Assembly (NCBI GenBank): GCA_903889655.1
Contig: CAISYL010000080.1
Span: 1-63,048 of the forward strand
Length of the DNA stretch: 63,048 bases
Origin: an uncultured Alphaproteobacteria bacterium
Lineage (GTDB): Bacteria; Pseudomonadota; Alphaproteobacteria; Parvibaculales; Parvibaculaceae
Direction: 5' to 3'
Shown here: piece after piece, positions 29,797-38,454 of the stretch
How positions within the stretch are numbered: position 1 is the stretch's first letter
Layout: each line of letters begins with the position of its first letter
Translations under genes and position numbers: made by a program
The notes under the pieces: model-generated
Databases searched by the model: none
Told to the model about the DNA's origin: nothing
The model's input: the letters and a program-made list of their open reading frames with translations, nothing else

Positions 29797-32079
29797 CTAT
29801 CGCTGCCTGAGAACTTTCGGATGCATGGGAGTTTGGGGCTCGTCGTTTCTTGCATTTTTGTCGTCGCTTTTCGGCGACAGCTCCACCGGGGCGAAATCGT
29901 CGACCTCGATCACCTGCTGCACGGCCTTGTCTGCGGCGGCAAGGGTTTCGAACTCGTCGTCACTTATCATGCCTCGGGCTTCCGGCTTGCGCCAGTCATG
30001 TATGCCCTTGTCCCGAAGACGCTCCCGGATAGGCCCCGCTTCAACGACGAGGGCGAAGGCGCGTTCGAGTTTCGCCAAACCATCGTCGCCCCGACCATGG
30101 AAGATGCCTGAGGTCAGGCGGTCGCGTGTCGCGGATGGCGCAAGCAGGAGATGAGCGCAGTCGGCGCTGAGCTGGTCCGAAGGTCCGCGTTGATCGCGAC
30201 CGAAGGGGAGGGCGAGAAAGCGCAGCAGCCAGGCGGCGGGACGGTTCGGCAGGTTTGCAAAAAGTTCGTCCAGGCGTTGTTCGATCGCCGCAAAGCCCGT
30301 TTCCATGCACCAGCCCAGCAACGGTAAATCTTCTGTCTGGCGGCCTTCGTCTTCCCAGCGTTTCAGTGCGGCGGAGAGAAAATAGAGCTCCGAGAGGATG
30401 TCACCCAGGCGGGCGGAAAGCATTTCCTTGCGCTTCAATGCGCCGCCGAGCGTCAGCAGCGCTATGTCCGAGGTAAGCGCGAAGGCGGCGGCATAGCGAC
30501 CAAGACGACGGTAATAGAGCGTGGCCTTGCCGGCATCCGGTGCCGGCGCGAAGCGACCGCCGGTCCAGGCGCGGCTCCAGACGCGGAAGAGATTTCCGAG
30601 GCTGTGCCCGACATGACGCCAGAACTGGCGGTCGAATTCGTCGAGGCCGCGCGCCCTGTCCTCATCCGCAAGGGCCGTCATTTCCTTCAGGAGATAAGGA
30701 TGGCTGCGGATCGCGCCCTGGCCGAAGAGAATGAGGCTACGCGTCAGGATGTTCGCGCCTTCGACCGTGATGCCCACGGGAACGGAGCGATAGATACTGC
30801 CGAGATAATTGAGCGGGCCGTCGATGACGGCCTTGCCGCCATGCACATCCATTGCGTCGTTGACCGCGACGCGCATGCGCTCCGTCGCCTGCGACTTCAT
30901 GATCGCGGAGATGACCGAAGGCTTGTGGCCCTGATCGAGACCGGCGCAGGTGAGGCGGCGAGCGGCGTCGAGCTGATAGGCGATGCCGCCGATGCGGGCG
31001 AGCCGCTCCTCGATGCCTTCGAATTTGCCAATGGAAATGCCGAATTGCTCACGGATGCGGGCATAGGCGCCTGTCGTATGAGCGCAGAAAGCAGCACCGG
31101 CGGCGGACAGAGACGGGAGCGAGATGCCGCGGCCGGCGGCAAGCGCGCTCATCAGCATCTGCCAGCCCTGGCCCGCCCGCTCGGCGCCGCCGATGATCGC
31201 GTCCAGCGGCACGAAGACATCGCGCCCCCAGTTCGGGCCGTTCTGGAAAACCTGCATGGAGGGCAAATGCCGGCGGCCGATCTCGACGCCGGGCGTATCT
31301 GTCGGGATGAGGGCGACGGTGATACCAAGTTCCTCCTGCGAGCCGAGGAGGTGGTCGGGATCGTAAAGCTTGAAGGCGAGGCCGAGCACAGTCGCGACCG
31401 GACCGAGCGTGATGTAACGCTTGTGCCAATTGAGACGCAGGCCGATCACGTCGCGGCCCTGATATTGCCCGCGGCAGACGATGCCGGTATCCGTCATGGA
31501 GGCGGCGTCGGAGCCCGCCTCAGGACTGGTGAGGCCGAAACAGGGAATTTCGCGGCCATCCGCGAGGCGAGGAAGCCAGCGGTCGCGCTGCTCCTTGGTT
31601 CCAAACTGCATCAGAAGTTCGCCGGGCCCCAGCGAGTTCGGAACCATGACGGTGACGGCAGCGGAAATCGAGCGCGTCGAGATCTTGCGGACGACTTCCG
31701 AATGCGCGAAGGCCGAGAAGCCAAGGCCGCCATATTCTTTCGGGATGATCATGCCGAAGAATTTGTTGGACTTGATGAAGGACCAGGCCTCGGGCGGAAG
31801 ATCGCGCAATTCCCAATTGATCCGCCAGTCGTCGAGCATCGCGCAAAGCTCTTCGGTCGGGCCTTCGAGGAATGCCTGTTCCTCGACGCTGAGCGCCGCC
31901 GGCGGGGTTTCAAGGAGCTTCGTCCAGTCGGGGTTTCCGGTGAACAGATCGGCATCCCACCACACGTCGCCGGCCTCGATCGCGGCGCGCTCGGTTTCCG
32001 ACATCGGGGGAAGGATGGTCTTCGCCCAAGCGTAGATGGGGCGCGACAAAAGGGTCTTGCGCAATCCGTTCAATGACAT
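29797..32079 (-). CDS. fadE: Acyl-CoA dehydrogenase, FadE type
   Basis: A 760-residue flavoprotein of the large FadE class. It has the ACAD N-terminal region, FGLTSPEAGSDAASM flavin/substrate motif (about residues 195-210), and the C-terminal helical domain with VGITVEGANILTRSLI carrying the putative catalytic Glu. A DUF1974-type C-terminal extension of about 250 residues is typical of FadE and absent from short ACADs. It introduces the 2,3-double bond in fatty acyl-CoA. The start has GAGGAGGAC 4 bases upstream. It leads a two-gene operon with the CoA-transferase. Confidence 0.92.
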   Translation of the reverse strand: MSLNGLRKTLLSRPIYAWAKTILPPMSETERAAIEAGDVWWDADLFTGNPDWTKLLETPPAALSVEEQAFLEGPTEELCAMLDDWRINWELRDLPPEAWSFIKSNKFFGMIIPKEYGGLGFSAFAHSEVVRKISTRSISAAVTVMVPNSLGPGELLMQFGTKEQRDRWLPRLADGREIPCFGLTSPEAGSDAASMTDTGIVCRGQYQGRDVIGLRLNWHKRYITLGPVATVLGLAFKLYDPDHLLGSQEELGITVALIPTDTPGVEIGRRHLPSMQVFQNGPNWGRDVFVPLDAIIGGAERAGQGWQMLMSALAAGRGISLPSLSAAGAAFCAHTTGAYARIREQFGISIGKFEGIEERLARIGGIAYQLDAARRLTCAGLDQGHKPSVISAIMKSQATERMRVAVNDAMDVHGGKAVIDGPLNYLGSIYRSVPVGITVEGANILTRSLILFGQGAIRSHPYLLKEMTALADEDRARGLDEFDRQFWRHVGHSLGNLFRVWSRAWTGGRFAPAPDAGKATLYYRRLGRYAAAFALTSDIALLTLGGALKRKEMLSARLGDILSELYFLSAALKRWEDEGRQTEDLPLLGWCMETGFAAIEQRLDELFANLPNRPAAWLLRFLALPFGRDQRGPSDQLSADCAHLLLAPSATRDRLTSGIFHGRGDDGLAKLERAFALVVEAGPIRERLRDKGIHDWRKPEARGMISDDEFETLAAADKAVQQVIEVDDFAPVELSPKSDDKNARNDEPQTPMHPKVLRQR

Positions 32080-32227
32080 GGTTGTCCTCCTCGTTCACAC
32101 CTTAACGATTGTGGACGGCTTCGGTTGCAAGGGGGCATTGAGGCAGGTCATGGACGAAACGGGCCGAATCCTGTGGAGTTGGTGAAATCAGTCGGGATCT
32201 GCGGTCGAAAGACCGAAAGGGGACGAA

Positions 32228-33829
32228 ATGACGGCAATTCTGACCGTTCACGGTGCGGCCCGCACCGTTACGGGCTCGTGCTACCTCATCGAGACGAACG
32301 ACCATAAATTCCTCGTCGATTGCGGCATGTTTCAGGGCGCGAAGACGCTGAAGGCGCTGAACTACGGCCCGTTTCCCTTCGACCCGCGCGAGATCGATTT
32401 CATGCTGCTGACGCATGCGCATATCGATCATTCGGGTTTGATCCCGAAGCTTGCCAAGCAGGGCTTTACCGGACCGATCTATGCGACGCGCGGTACCATC
32501 GACCTCGCCGGTTGCATGCTGCCGGATTCGGGCCATATCCAGGAAGTCGAAGTCGAGGAACTAAACCGGCGCAATGCCCGACGCGGGCGGGAACGGGTGA
32601 CACCGATCTATAACGCGGAAGATGCGGAGGAGTGCCTGAAGCTCTTCAAACCGGTCAAATACGACGTCTGGGTGCGGCCGGTCGAAGGCGTACGCGCGCG
32701 TTTCTGGAATGCCGGGCATATTCTCGGCTCCGCGTCGATCGAGATCGAACTCGATACGGATGCACCCTCGGCGCGGCAGTTGCGTCTGCTTTTTTCCGGC
32801 GACATCGGACCGAATGCGCAGACTTTTCATCCCGCGCCAGATTCGCCGGAGAATATCGATTACCTCATTTGCGAATCGACCTATGGCGGCAGGACGAGGC
32901 CAAAGCTCACCCATGACGACCGGCTCGACATTCTTGCGACGGAAGTCACGGAGGCCTTCAAGGATCACGGCGCGCTGGTGATCCCGGCCTTCGCCGTCGA
33001 GCGAACGCAGGAATTGCTGGCCGACATCGTCGAGCTCGTCGATACCGGACGTATTCCGCGCGTGCCGATCTTTCTCGATTCTCCGCTGGCCATTCGGGCG
33101 ACGCAGGTTTTCCTCGATCATGCTGAGGAACTGGAAAATGGCGGCGCGTTTTCCAAAGCCATGGCGACGCCGCTTTTACGGACGACCGAGACCGCGGCCG
33201 AAAGCATGCAGATCGAGCGGGTCGAGGGCAATCACATCATCATTGCCGCGAGCGGCATGTGCGACGCAGGGCGCATCCGGCATCATCTGAAAAACCATCT
33301 CTGGCGACAGAACTCGACCGTCATGCTGGTCGGATTTCAGGCGAAGGGAACGTTGGGACGCATTCTTGCCGACGGCGCCAAGGCCGTGCGCATTCAGGGC
33401 GAGGAGGTAAAAGTGCGGGCGAGAGTGCGCCAGGTCGACATCTATTCCGGGCATGCCGATGGCGACGGTCTCGTGAACTGGGTCGAGGCGCGAATGCCGG
33501 TGAAACGGGCGATCCTGCTCGTTCATGGCGAGGAAGAGGGGATGGAGGCGATGCACAAGCGCCTCATCGACCTCGGTCTCGATGGCGAGCGGATGATCGA
33601 ACCGGCGCTCGACGATGCTTTCGATCTGGTCGCCGAGGCGCCCGGGCCGCATGCTCGCCCGGGGCCGCGACGGCTGCAGCCCGAGATCGTCGGCCGGGCG
33701 GATTGGCACAATGATCTGTCGCGGCTCTGGCTCGATATCGAAGAAGAGCTGGATCACGCGGCCGACGATCGCGCACGCGGCGTCATCCTGCGCAAGTTGC
33801 GCCACGCATTGGATGCGACGGGACATTAG
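32228..33829 (+). CDS. MBL-fold beta-CASP hydrolase (RNA-processing type)
   Basis: A 533-residue metallo-beta-lactamase-fold protein with HAHIDHSG (metal ligands), AGHILGSAS, SGDIGP, CESTYGG, a beta-CASP insertion and the C-terminal YSGHADGDGL His motif. Bacterial relatives are CPSF/Ysh1-like exonucleases or ribonucleases. In alphaproteobacteria this gene is often found with pfkB, PEP synthase, alcohol dehydrogenase and universal-stress genes. The start has AAAGGGGAC upstream and pfkB follows after 9 bases. Whether it degrades RNA here has not been shown. Confidence 0.88.
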   Translation: MTAILTVHGAARTVTGSCYLIETNDHKFLVDCGMFQGAKTLKALNYGPFPFDPREIDFMLLTHAHIDHSGLIPKLAKQGFTGPIYATRGTIDLAGCMLPDSGHIQEVEVEELNRRNARRGRERVTPIYNAEDAEECLKLFKPVKYDVWVRPVEGVRARFWNAGHILGSASIEIELDTDAPSARQLRLLFSGDIGPNAQTFHPAPDSPENIDYLICESTYGGRTRPKLTHDDRLDILATEVTEAFKDHGALVIPAFAVERTQELLADIVELVDTGRIPRVPIFLDSPLAIRATQVFLDHAEELENGGAFSKAMATPLLRTTETAAESMQIERVEGNHIIIAASGMCDAGRIRHHLKNHLWRQNSTVMLVGFQAKGTLGRILADGAKAVRIQGEEVKVRARVRQVDIYSGHADGDGLVNWVEARMPVKRAILLVHGEEEGMEAMHKRLIDLGLDGERMIEPALDDAFDLVAEAPGPHARPGPRRLQPEIVGRADWHNDLSRLWLDIEEELDHAADDRARGVILRKLRHALDATGH

Positions 33830-33838
33830 AGAGGCGGA

Positions 33839-34783
33839 ATGACGGCGAGGATCGCGACGCTGACGATGAACCCTTCGATCGACGTTTCGACGTCGGTGGC
33901 GGAGGTTAAGCCTGTTCACAAGCTGCGCTGTGCGGCCGGGCATCGCGATCCCGGCGGCGGCGGGATCAATGTCGCTCGTGTGCTCAAGCGGTTCGATCAT
34001 GATGTGATGGCCATCTATGTTGTCGGCGGCATTACGGGGAAGCTGCTGAAACGGCTCGTCGAAAGCGATGGAATAGACAGCTGCGTTATCGAAGCGGCTG
34101 CGGAGACGCGAGAAGACTTCACGGTCTTCGAGGAGAAAAGCGGCGATCAGTTCCGTTTCGTGATGCCGGGGCCGGACCTTCCGGAGGCAGTATGGAGCAC
34201 GGCGCTCGAGACGATTTCGGCACTCGATCCGGCACCGGCTTACATCGTCGCGAGCGGAAGCCTGCCGCACGGCGTCCCTGAGGATTTCTATGCGCGGGTG
34301 ACGACCGCCGGAAAAAAGATGGGCGCGCGGGTCGTGGTCGATACGTCCGGCGCGGCGCTTGCTGGTACGCTTTCCGCGCGACCTTTCATGGTGAAGCCGA
34401 GCCTGCGTGAGTTGCGCGAGCTGACGGGAATGGAATTCACGGATGACACTTCGATGATCGAGGCGGCGCAGCGCCTGGTCGATACGGGCAAGACGGAGAT
34501 GGTGGCGCTGACACTCGGCGAGGACGGTGCCTTGCTCGTGACGGCCGATGGCGTCTGGCGTGCCAATGCCCCCAAGGTGAGGGTGCTGAGCGCGGTTGGC
34601 GCCGGAGACAGTTTCGTCGGCGGGATGGTGGGCGCTCTGGCACGAGGGACATCGCTGGAAGATGCCTTCCGTCGGGGCGTTGCGTCGGGCTCCGCCGCGC
34701 TGCTCTCGGCGGGCACAGAACTATGCCGGCCGGACGACGTGGAGCGCCTGCTGCCGGAGGTGACGGCTCGGCGGCTCGGCTAG
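33839..34783 (+). CDS. pfkB: PfkB-family 6-phosphofructokinase
   Basis: A 314-residue ribokinase-fold sugar kinase of the 1-phosphofructokinase/Pfk-2 branch. It has NPSIDVSTSV, the GGGGINVARVL substrate motif, the middle PSLRELRELTG segment, and VGAGDSFVGGMVGAL with the catalytic Asp. It should phosphorylate fructose-6-P (or a related hexose phosphate). It is co-transcribed with the MBL-fold hydrolase (9-base gap, GAGGCGG ribosome-binding site). With PEP synthase nearby, it fits emergency carbon flow when respiration is limited. Its stop overlaps that of the convergent PAS gene. Confidence 0.87.
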   Translation: MTARIATLTMNPSIDVSTSVAEVKPVHKLRCAAGHRDPGGGGINVARVLKRFDHDVMAIYVVGGITGKLLKRLVESDGIDSCVIEAAAETREDFTVFEEKSGDQFRFVMPGPDLPEAVWSTALETISALDPAPAYIVASGSLPHGVPEDFYARVTTAGKKMGARVVVDTSGAALAGTLSARPFMVKPSLRELRELTGMEFTDDTSMIEAAQRLVDTGKTEMVALTLGEDGALLVTADGVWRANAPKVRVLSAVGAGDSFVGGMVGALARGTSLEDAFRRGVASGSAALLSAGTELCRPDDVERLLPEVTARRLG

Positions 34784-35214
34784 AGCCCGCTTACCGCGCC
34801 GAGCAGCATGCCGATGCGTCCATCGCCCCACATCGGGAGCAGGAGACGTGCATAGGTGCCGTGACGATGATAGGTCGGCGCGCGGCTCTCGACGGTCGCG
34901 CTGGCTTGTGCGCGAATGAAATCGAGCGGTGCATGGATGTCGATCTCGTCCGCAAAACCGCCGGCGAAATCCTTGCCGTATTTCGACACGAGCTTCTTGC
35001 CGACGATGTCGAAGCGAAAACGTTCCGGTTTGTCGAAGGCTTCGATCAGCATGAGGCTGTCGACGAGACCGGGCAGCGACGAGAGCTTTACATCGTCCCA
35101 ATAGGGCATGTCGCTCGCCTTGCCGCGGATGAGGCCGCGCCAATAGGTGCGGACCTTTTCGAGATCGGCGTCGAGCGTGGCGGGGAGAGCATAGGGCGTC
35201 GCGGGATTTGTCAT
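34780..35214 (-). CDS. Small PAS-domain protein (PAS_5-like)
   Basis: A 144-residue protein that looks like one alphaproteobacterial PAS_5 domain: an N-terminal helix with TYWRGLIRGKASDMPYWDDV, a beta-core FRFDIVGKKLVSKYGKDFAG, and a C-terminal LLPMWGDGRIGMLLGAVS strand. No output domain is present. Such stand-alone domains may bind a ligand or partner. It is 65 bases downstream of the GH1 gene on the same strand and could be the last member of the PEP synthase operon. ATG 35214 is favoured because the long upstream frame lies over GH1. Confidence 0.65.
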   Translation of the reverse strand: MTNPATPYALPATLDADLEKVRTYWRGLIRGKASDMPYWDDVKLSSLPGLVDSLMLIEAFDKPERFRFDIVGKKLVSKYGKDFAGGFADEIDIHAPLDFIRAQASATVESRAPTYHRHGTYARLLLPMWGDGRIGMLLGAVSGL

Positions 35215-35279
35215 TGTCTCGTCTGTCTCCGTTTCCTCGATTGAGAAGCTAACCTGCATCGGGCGGGGCGGCAACGCCG

Positions 35280-36638
35280 TCAGCCTGTGGCGCGGATGAG
35301 GCCTGCATACCAATGGGCCGAGGATTTGGGCGTACGCTTCTGCGTCGTGAAATCGACATGGACGAGACCGAAGCGGTTTCCATAGCCGGCGCCCCATTCG
35401 AAATTGTCGAGCAGCGACCAGACGAAATAGCCACGGACGTCGGCACCGGCCTTCAGTGCCTCTCCAAGCGCTTTCGTGTAGGCATCGAGGTAATGAACAC
35501 GCTGTTCGTCGAGGATGGCGCCTTCGGCATTCGGCGCATCGTTTGAGCCGCAGCCATTTTCGGTCACATAGACCGGCAAACCGTACCGCCGCGACGTCTC
35601 GATCAGTTCTTCGCGGAAGGCGTCGGGATGGATCGGCCAGCCGATGCCGGTCTGCTGCATGCTGGTCGGCGCGCTGCCCCATGCGAAACCGAGCTGCGAG
35701 GCCGGGTCGGTCTTTGCGTATATCGGCGAATAATGATTGAGGCCGAGCCAGTCGAGGGGACGACAGATGCGCGCCATATCGCCGGCCTGGACATAGGGTT
35801 CGAAATCGCGAGCGACAAGCGCCGGATAGGCCGCGAAGCGCTGCGGATCGGGGAAGACGAGATTCCAATGCGCATCGAGGAGCGCGGCTGCCTGTATATC
35901 TTCCGGCGTGTCGGTCGATGGATAGACTTGCTGGCGATTGTGCACCGCGCCAAGAAGAGCACCGGGAACATGATCGCGCAGGACATCGATGGCGGCGCCA
36001 TGCGCGAGATTGAGATGATGAGCCGCCTTGAAATAGGCGCTTCGATCCGCGACGCCGGGGGCGTTCCAGCCGAGCGCATAGCCGAAGATGGTCGAGACGG
36101 AGGGTTCGTTGAAGGTGGCGAAGCGCTTCACGCGGTCGCCGTAGCGGCGCGCGATGAGAGCGGCGTAGTCGGCGAACCAGCCGGCGATGTCGCGATTGGT
36201 CCAGCCACCGAGATCGCCGAGGGCTTGTGGCAGGTCCCAGTGATAAAGACATAGCCACGGTTCGATACCGGCTTCCAACGTTGCGTCGATCAGTCGGTCG
36301 TAGAAGGCGAGGCCGGGCTCGTTGGCCGCGCCGCGGCCGCGCGGCAGCAGACGTGGCCAGGCGGTCGAGAAGCGGTAGGCCTTGACGCCGAGCGACTTCA
36401 TCAGCGCGATGTCCTCAAGGTAGCGATGATAATGATCGCAGGCCACGTCACCCGTATCGCCGTTCGCAATGCGGCCCTTCTGGCGACAATGCGTGTCCCA
36501 GATGCTCGGCGCGCGGCCGTCTTCGTTGACGGCGCCCTCGATCTGATAGCTCGAGGTCGAGACGCCCCAGAGAAAGTCCGCAGGGATCGCGCTGATGTCG
36601 ATACTCGGCTTGGGAATGACTGTCGTTTTCGCGTTCAT
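35280..36638 (-). CDS. Beta-glucosidase, GH1
   Basis: A 452-residue GH1 barrel, normal length. FLWGVSTSSYQIEGA is near the start, the acid/base Glu178 is in TFNEP, the nucleophile Glu360 is in VTENG, and the C-terminus carries WSLLDNFEWGAGYGNRFGL. No signal peptide is seen, so it should cleave cytoplasmic beta-glucosides. ATG 36638 has GAGAGG 8 bases upstream, and a longer frame to 36722 runs into the ABC gene. It starts 16 bases after the degenerate ABC gene, placing a glycosidase in the PEP synthase operon, which is an unusual combination. Confidence 0.93.
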   Translation of the reverse strand: MNAKTTVIPKPSIDISAIPADFLWGVSTSSYQIEGAVNEDGRAPSIWDTHCRQKGRIANGDTGDVACDHYHRYLEDIALMKSLGVKAYRFSTAWPRLLPRGRGAANEPGLAFYDRLIDATLEAGIEPWLCLYHWDLPQALGDLGGWTNRDIAGWFADYAALIARRYGDRVKRFATFNEPSVSTIFGYALGWNAPGVADRSAYFKAAHHLNLAHGAAIDVLRDHVPGALLGAVHNRQQVYPSTDTPEDIQAAALLDAHWNLVFPDPQRFAAYPALVARDFEPYVQAGDMARICRPLDWLGLNHYSPIYAKTDPASQLGFAWGSAPTSMQQTGIGWPIHPDAFREELIETSRRYGLPVYVTENGCGSNDAPNAEGAILDEQRVHYLDAYTKALGEALKAGADVRGYFVWSLLDNFEWGAGYGNRFGLVHVDFTTQKRTPKSSAHWYAGLIRATG

Positions 36639-36654
36639 GGATTTGCCTCTCGTC

Positions 36655-38454
36655 TTAGTCGGTGTCCTGGTCTGGAAGGGAAGCGACGCCGGGGCGCGGT
36701 CCGCCGAAGAGATAATGTCCATCCGGCGCGCGTTGCAGTGTCAGCTTGCGATCATGGTAGCGATCGAGCGCACCATGGAATCCGATGGTGATGACGGTCG
36801 CGTCCGGGAATTCGGCGCGCAGCAATTCGAGCATCCGTATTTCGCCGCGCGGGTCGAAAGCATCGGTCGCCTCCTGCATGAAGATCCAGCGCGGGCGCTG
36901 CAGAAAAAGACGCGCGAAGCCGAGCCGCTGCTGGCCGCGAACCGTGAGCGTTCGATCCCAGGTATCGGTGTCGTCGAGGCGGGGTGCGAGATAGCCGAGG
37001 CCCGCGCAATCGAGTGCGCGGCGCATAGCATCGCTGTCGAAGGCGTCGGAGGCAGATGGATAGGCGAGTGCGGCGCGGAGCGTGCCGAAGGGAATAAAGG
37101 GTCGCTGCGGCATGAAGAAAATCCTGTCGTCGCGCGGCAGCAGAACCTCGCCTTGGCCCCAGGGCCAGAGACCGGCGACGACCTTGAAGAGATCGACGGC
37201 CGCGCTCGCGTCTCCTCCGATCAGAACGCGCTCGCCTGGATGAATTTCCGCGTCGAAGCCGTCAAGGACGAGCTGGCCTTCCGGCGTGGCGATGCGTAGC
37301 TGACGGATAGTGAGATCCCGGCGCGCAGATTTGGCGATGGCGATGTGGTGCCCATCGGCGGGCGGCGCGTTGCGCAATGTCTCGATGTCGTCATGCAGCG
37401 ACAGGATGCGCTCGGCCGACGCCCGCCAGCGGGCCATGTCGGCGAGATTGTCGACCGGCCAGGAGAGGGCGGAGGTAAGTTTCTGGAAGGCCTGCGCCGT
37501 CTGCATCAGGACGCCGAGGGTCATCGTGCCGGCGATGTATTGCGGTGCGGCGACGAGGATCGGAAAGACGGGGAGAAGCGCGCCATAGCCCGAGGTGAAA
37601 AAGAGAATCCAGCCCAACGCCAAGGTCTGCCGGTTCCACCATTCGCGAATGCCCGCAAAGAGGTCGATGGCGCGACGACGTTCCATCGTTTCGCCGCCAA
37701 TCAGCGCGACGGACTCAGAGTTCTCGCGCGCCCGGGCGAGACCGAAGCGGAAGTCGGCCTCAGCCGCCTGAAGTGCGTTGGTGGAGCTGACCAGAGGCTT
37801 TCCGAGGATGATGCCGAGTACGATGCCGACGCCCGCATAAACGAAGGCGAGCGGAACCATGTAGCCAGGCACGTGAAGCGAGGTGCCGTCATAACGGACA
37901 TCGACCGGACCGGTCACGGAGAGAAGGATGTCGACGAAACTGCCCAGAATGAGAATGGAATAGACGAGAGTGTGGACAAGCGCGATTGCCTGTTCGGTGA
38001 CGATATGGATGTCTTCCGAAATACGGCCGTCGGGATTGTCGTGATCGCCGGGCGTGAAGATGAGCTGGTAATGCCGGCGTTCGGCCATCCAGTCGTCGAT
38101 CAGGCGTCGCGTCAGCCAGCGGCGCCAGCCGAGTTGCAGGGCCCGCTTCACCCGCAAATGGGCGGCGGTCACGACCATCGTCAGGACGAAGATGATAGCG
38201 AAAATACCGATCTGCAGAACGAAGTCCGAGATCGAGCGCTCGCCCAATGCATCGAAGAGAGCGCCGTTCCAGTAATTCGTCCAAATGGCGAGGATGACCT
38301 GCGCGACCGTGAGAAGGAAGAGGACTGCGGACAGCGAGCCCGCCATCCATCGGCCTTCGCCGAGCCAATAGGCGCCGGCGAGACGCAGGAAACGCCGCAT
38401 GAAGTAATACCGTGCGGCAAAGCTGTCGCTCTTCTGTAGAGGAGCGGCGTTCAT
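36655..38454 (-). CDS. YddA/SbmA-like ABC membrane protein with degenerate ATPase domain
   Basis: A 599-residue half-transporter. The ABC_membrane_2-type domain covers about residues 25-340, with the family elements TNYWNGALFDALGER and EADFRFGLARARENSESVALIGGE. The nucleotide domain covers about 380-590 and is changed at every catalytic motif. The Walker A position reads GGDASAAVD (no GK[ST]), the signature reads LTVRGQQR, Walker B reads WIFMQEATDAFD (Asp replaced by Gln), and the H-loop reads TIGFHG. AGLWP and FMPQRPF (Q-loop) are kept. It therefore probably does not hydrolyse ATP. It overlaps PEP synthase by 4 bases (ATGA) and precedes GH1. The frame is intact, so it is maintained and is not a recent pseudogene. 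Confidence 0.85.
   Translation of the reverse strand: MNAAPLQKSDSFAARYYFMRRFLRLAGAYWLGEGRWMAGSLSAVLFLLTVAQVILAIWTNYWNGALFDALGERSISDFVLQIGIFAIIFVLTMVVTAAHLRVKRALQLGWRRWLTRRLIDDWMAERRHYQLIFTPGDHDNPDGRISEDIHIVTEQAIALVHTLVYSILILGSFVDILLSVTGPVDVRYDGTSLHVPGYMVPLAFVYAGVGIVLGIILGKPLVSSTNALQAAEADFRFGLARARENSESVALIGGETMERRRAIDLFAGIREWWNRQTLALGWILFFTSGYGALLPVFPILVAAPQYIAGTMTLGVLMQTAQAFQKLTSALSWPVDNLADMARWRASAERILSLHDDIETLRNAPPADGHHIAIAKSARRDLTIRQLRIATPEGQLVLDGFDAEIHPGERVLIGGDASAAVDLFKVVAGLWPWGQGEVLLPRDDRIFFMPQRPFIPFGTLRAALAYPSASDAFDSDAMRRALDCAGLGYLAPRLDDTDTWDRTLTVRGQQRLGFARLFLQRPRWIFMQEATDAFDPRGEIRMLELLRAEFPDATVITIGFHGALDRYHDRKLTLQRAPDGHYLFGGPRPGVASLPDQDTD

Noticed and set aside
30604-32076. 490-residue plus-strand frame opposite the fadE gene
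   Set aside because: It is rich in Arg, Ala and Asp with no recognisable domain, and mirrors a well-supported enzyme on the other strand, as is usual in GC-rich DNA.
32138-32151. Third possible FNR/FixK box (TTGAG-N4-GTCAT) before the MBL-fold hydrolase gene
   Set aside because: It matches only 7 of 10 positions and has no -10 element at the expected distance, so it is not listed as a feature although the gene would fit the regulon.
36655-38454. The degenerate ABC gene as a pseudogene
   Set aside because: No stop or frameshift interrupts 599 codons, both overlaps with neighbours are intact, and the changes are confined to catalytic motifs.
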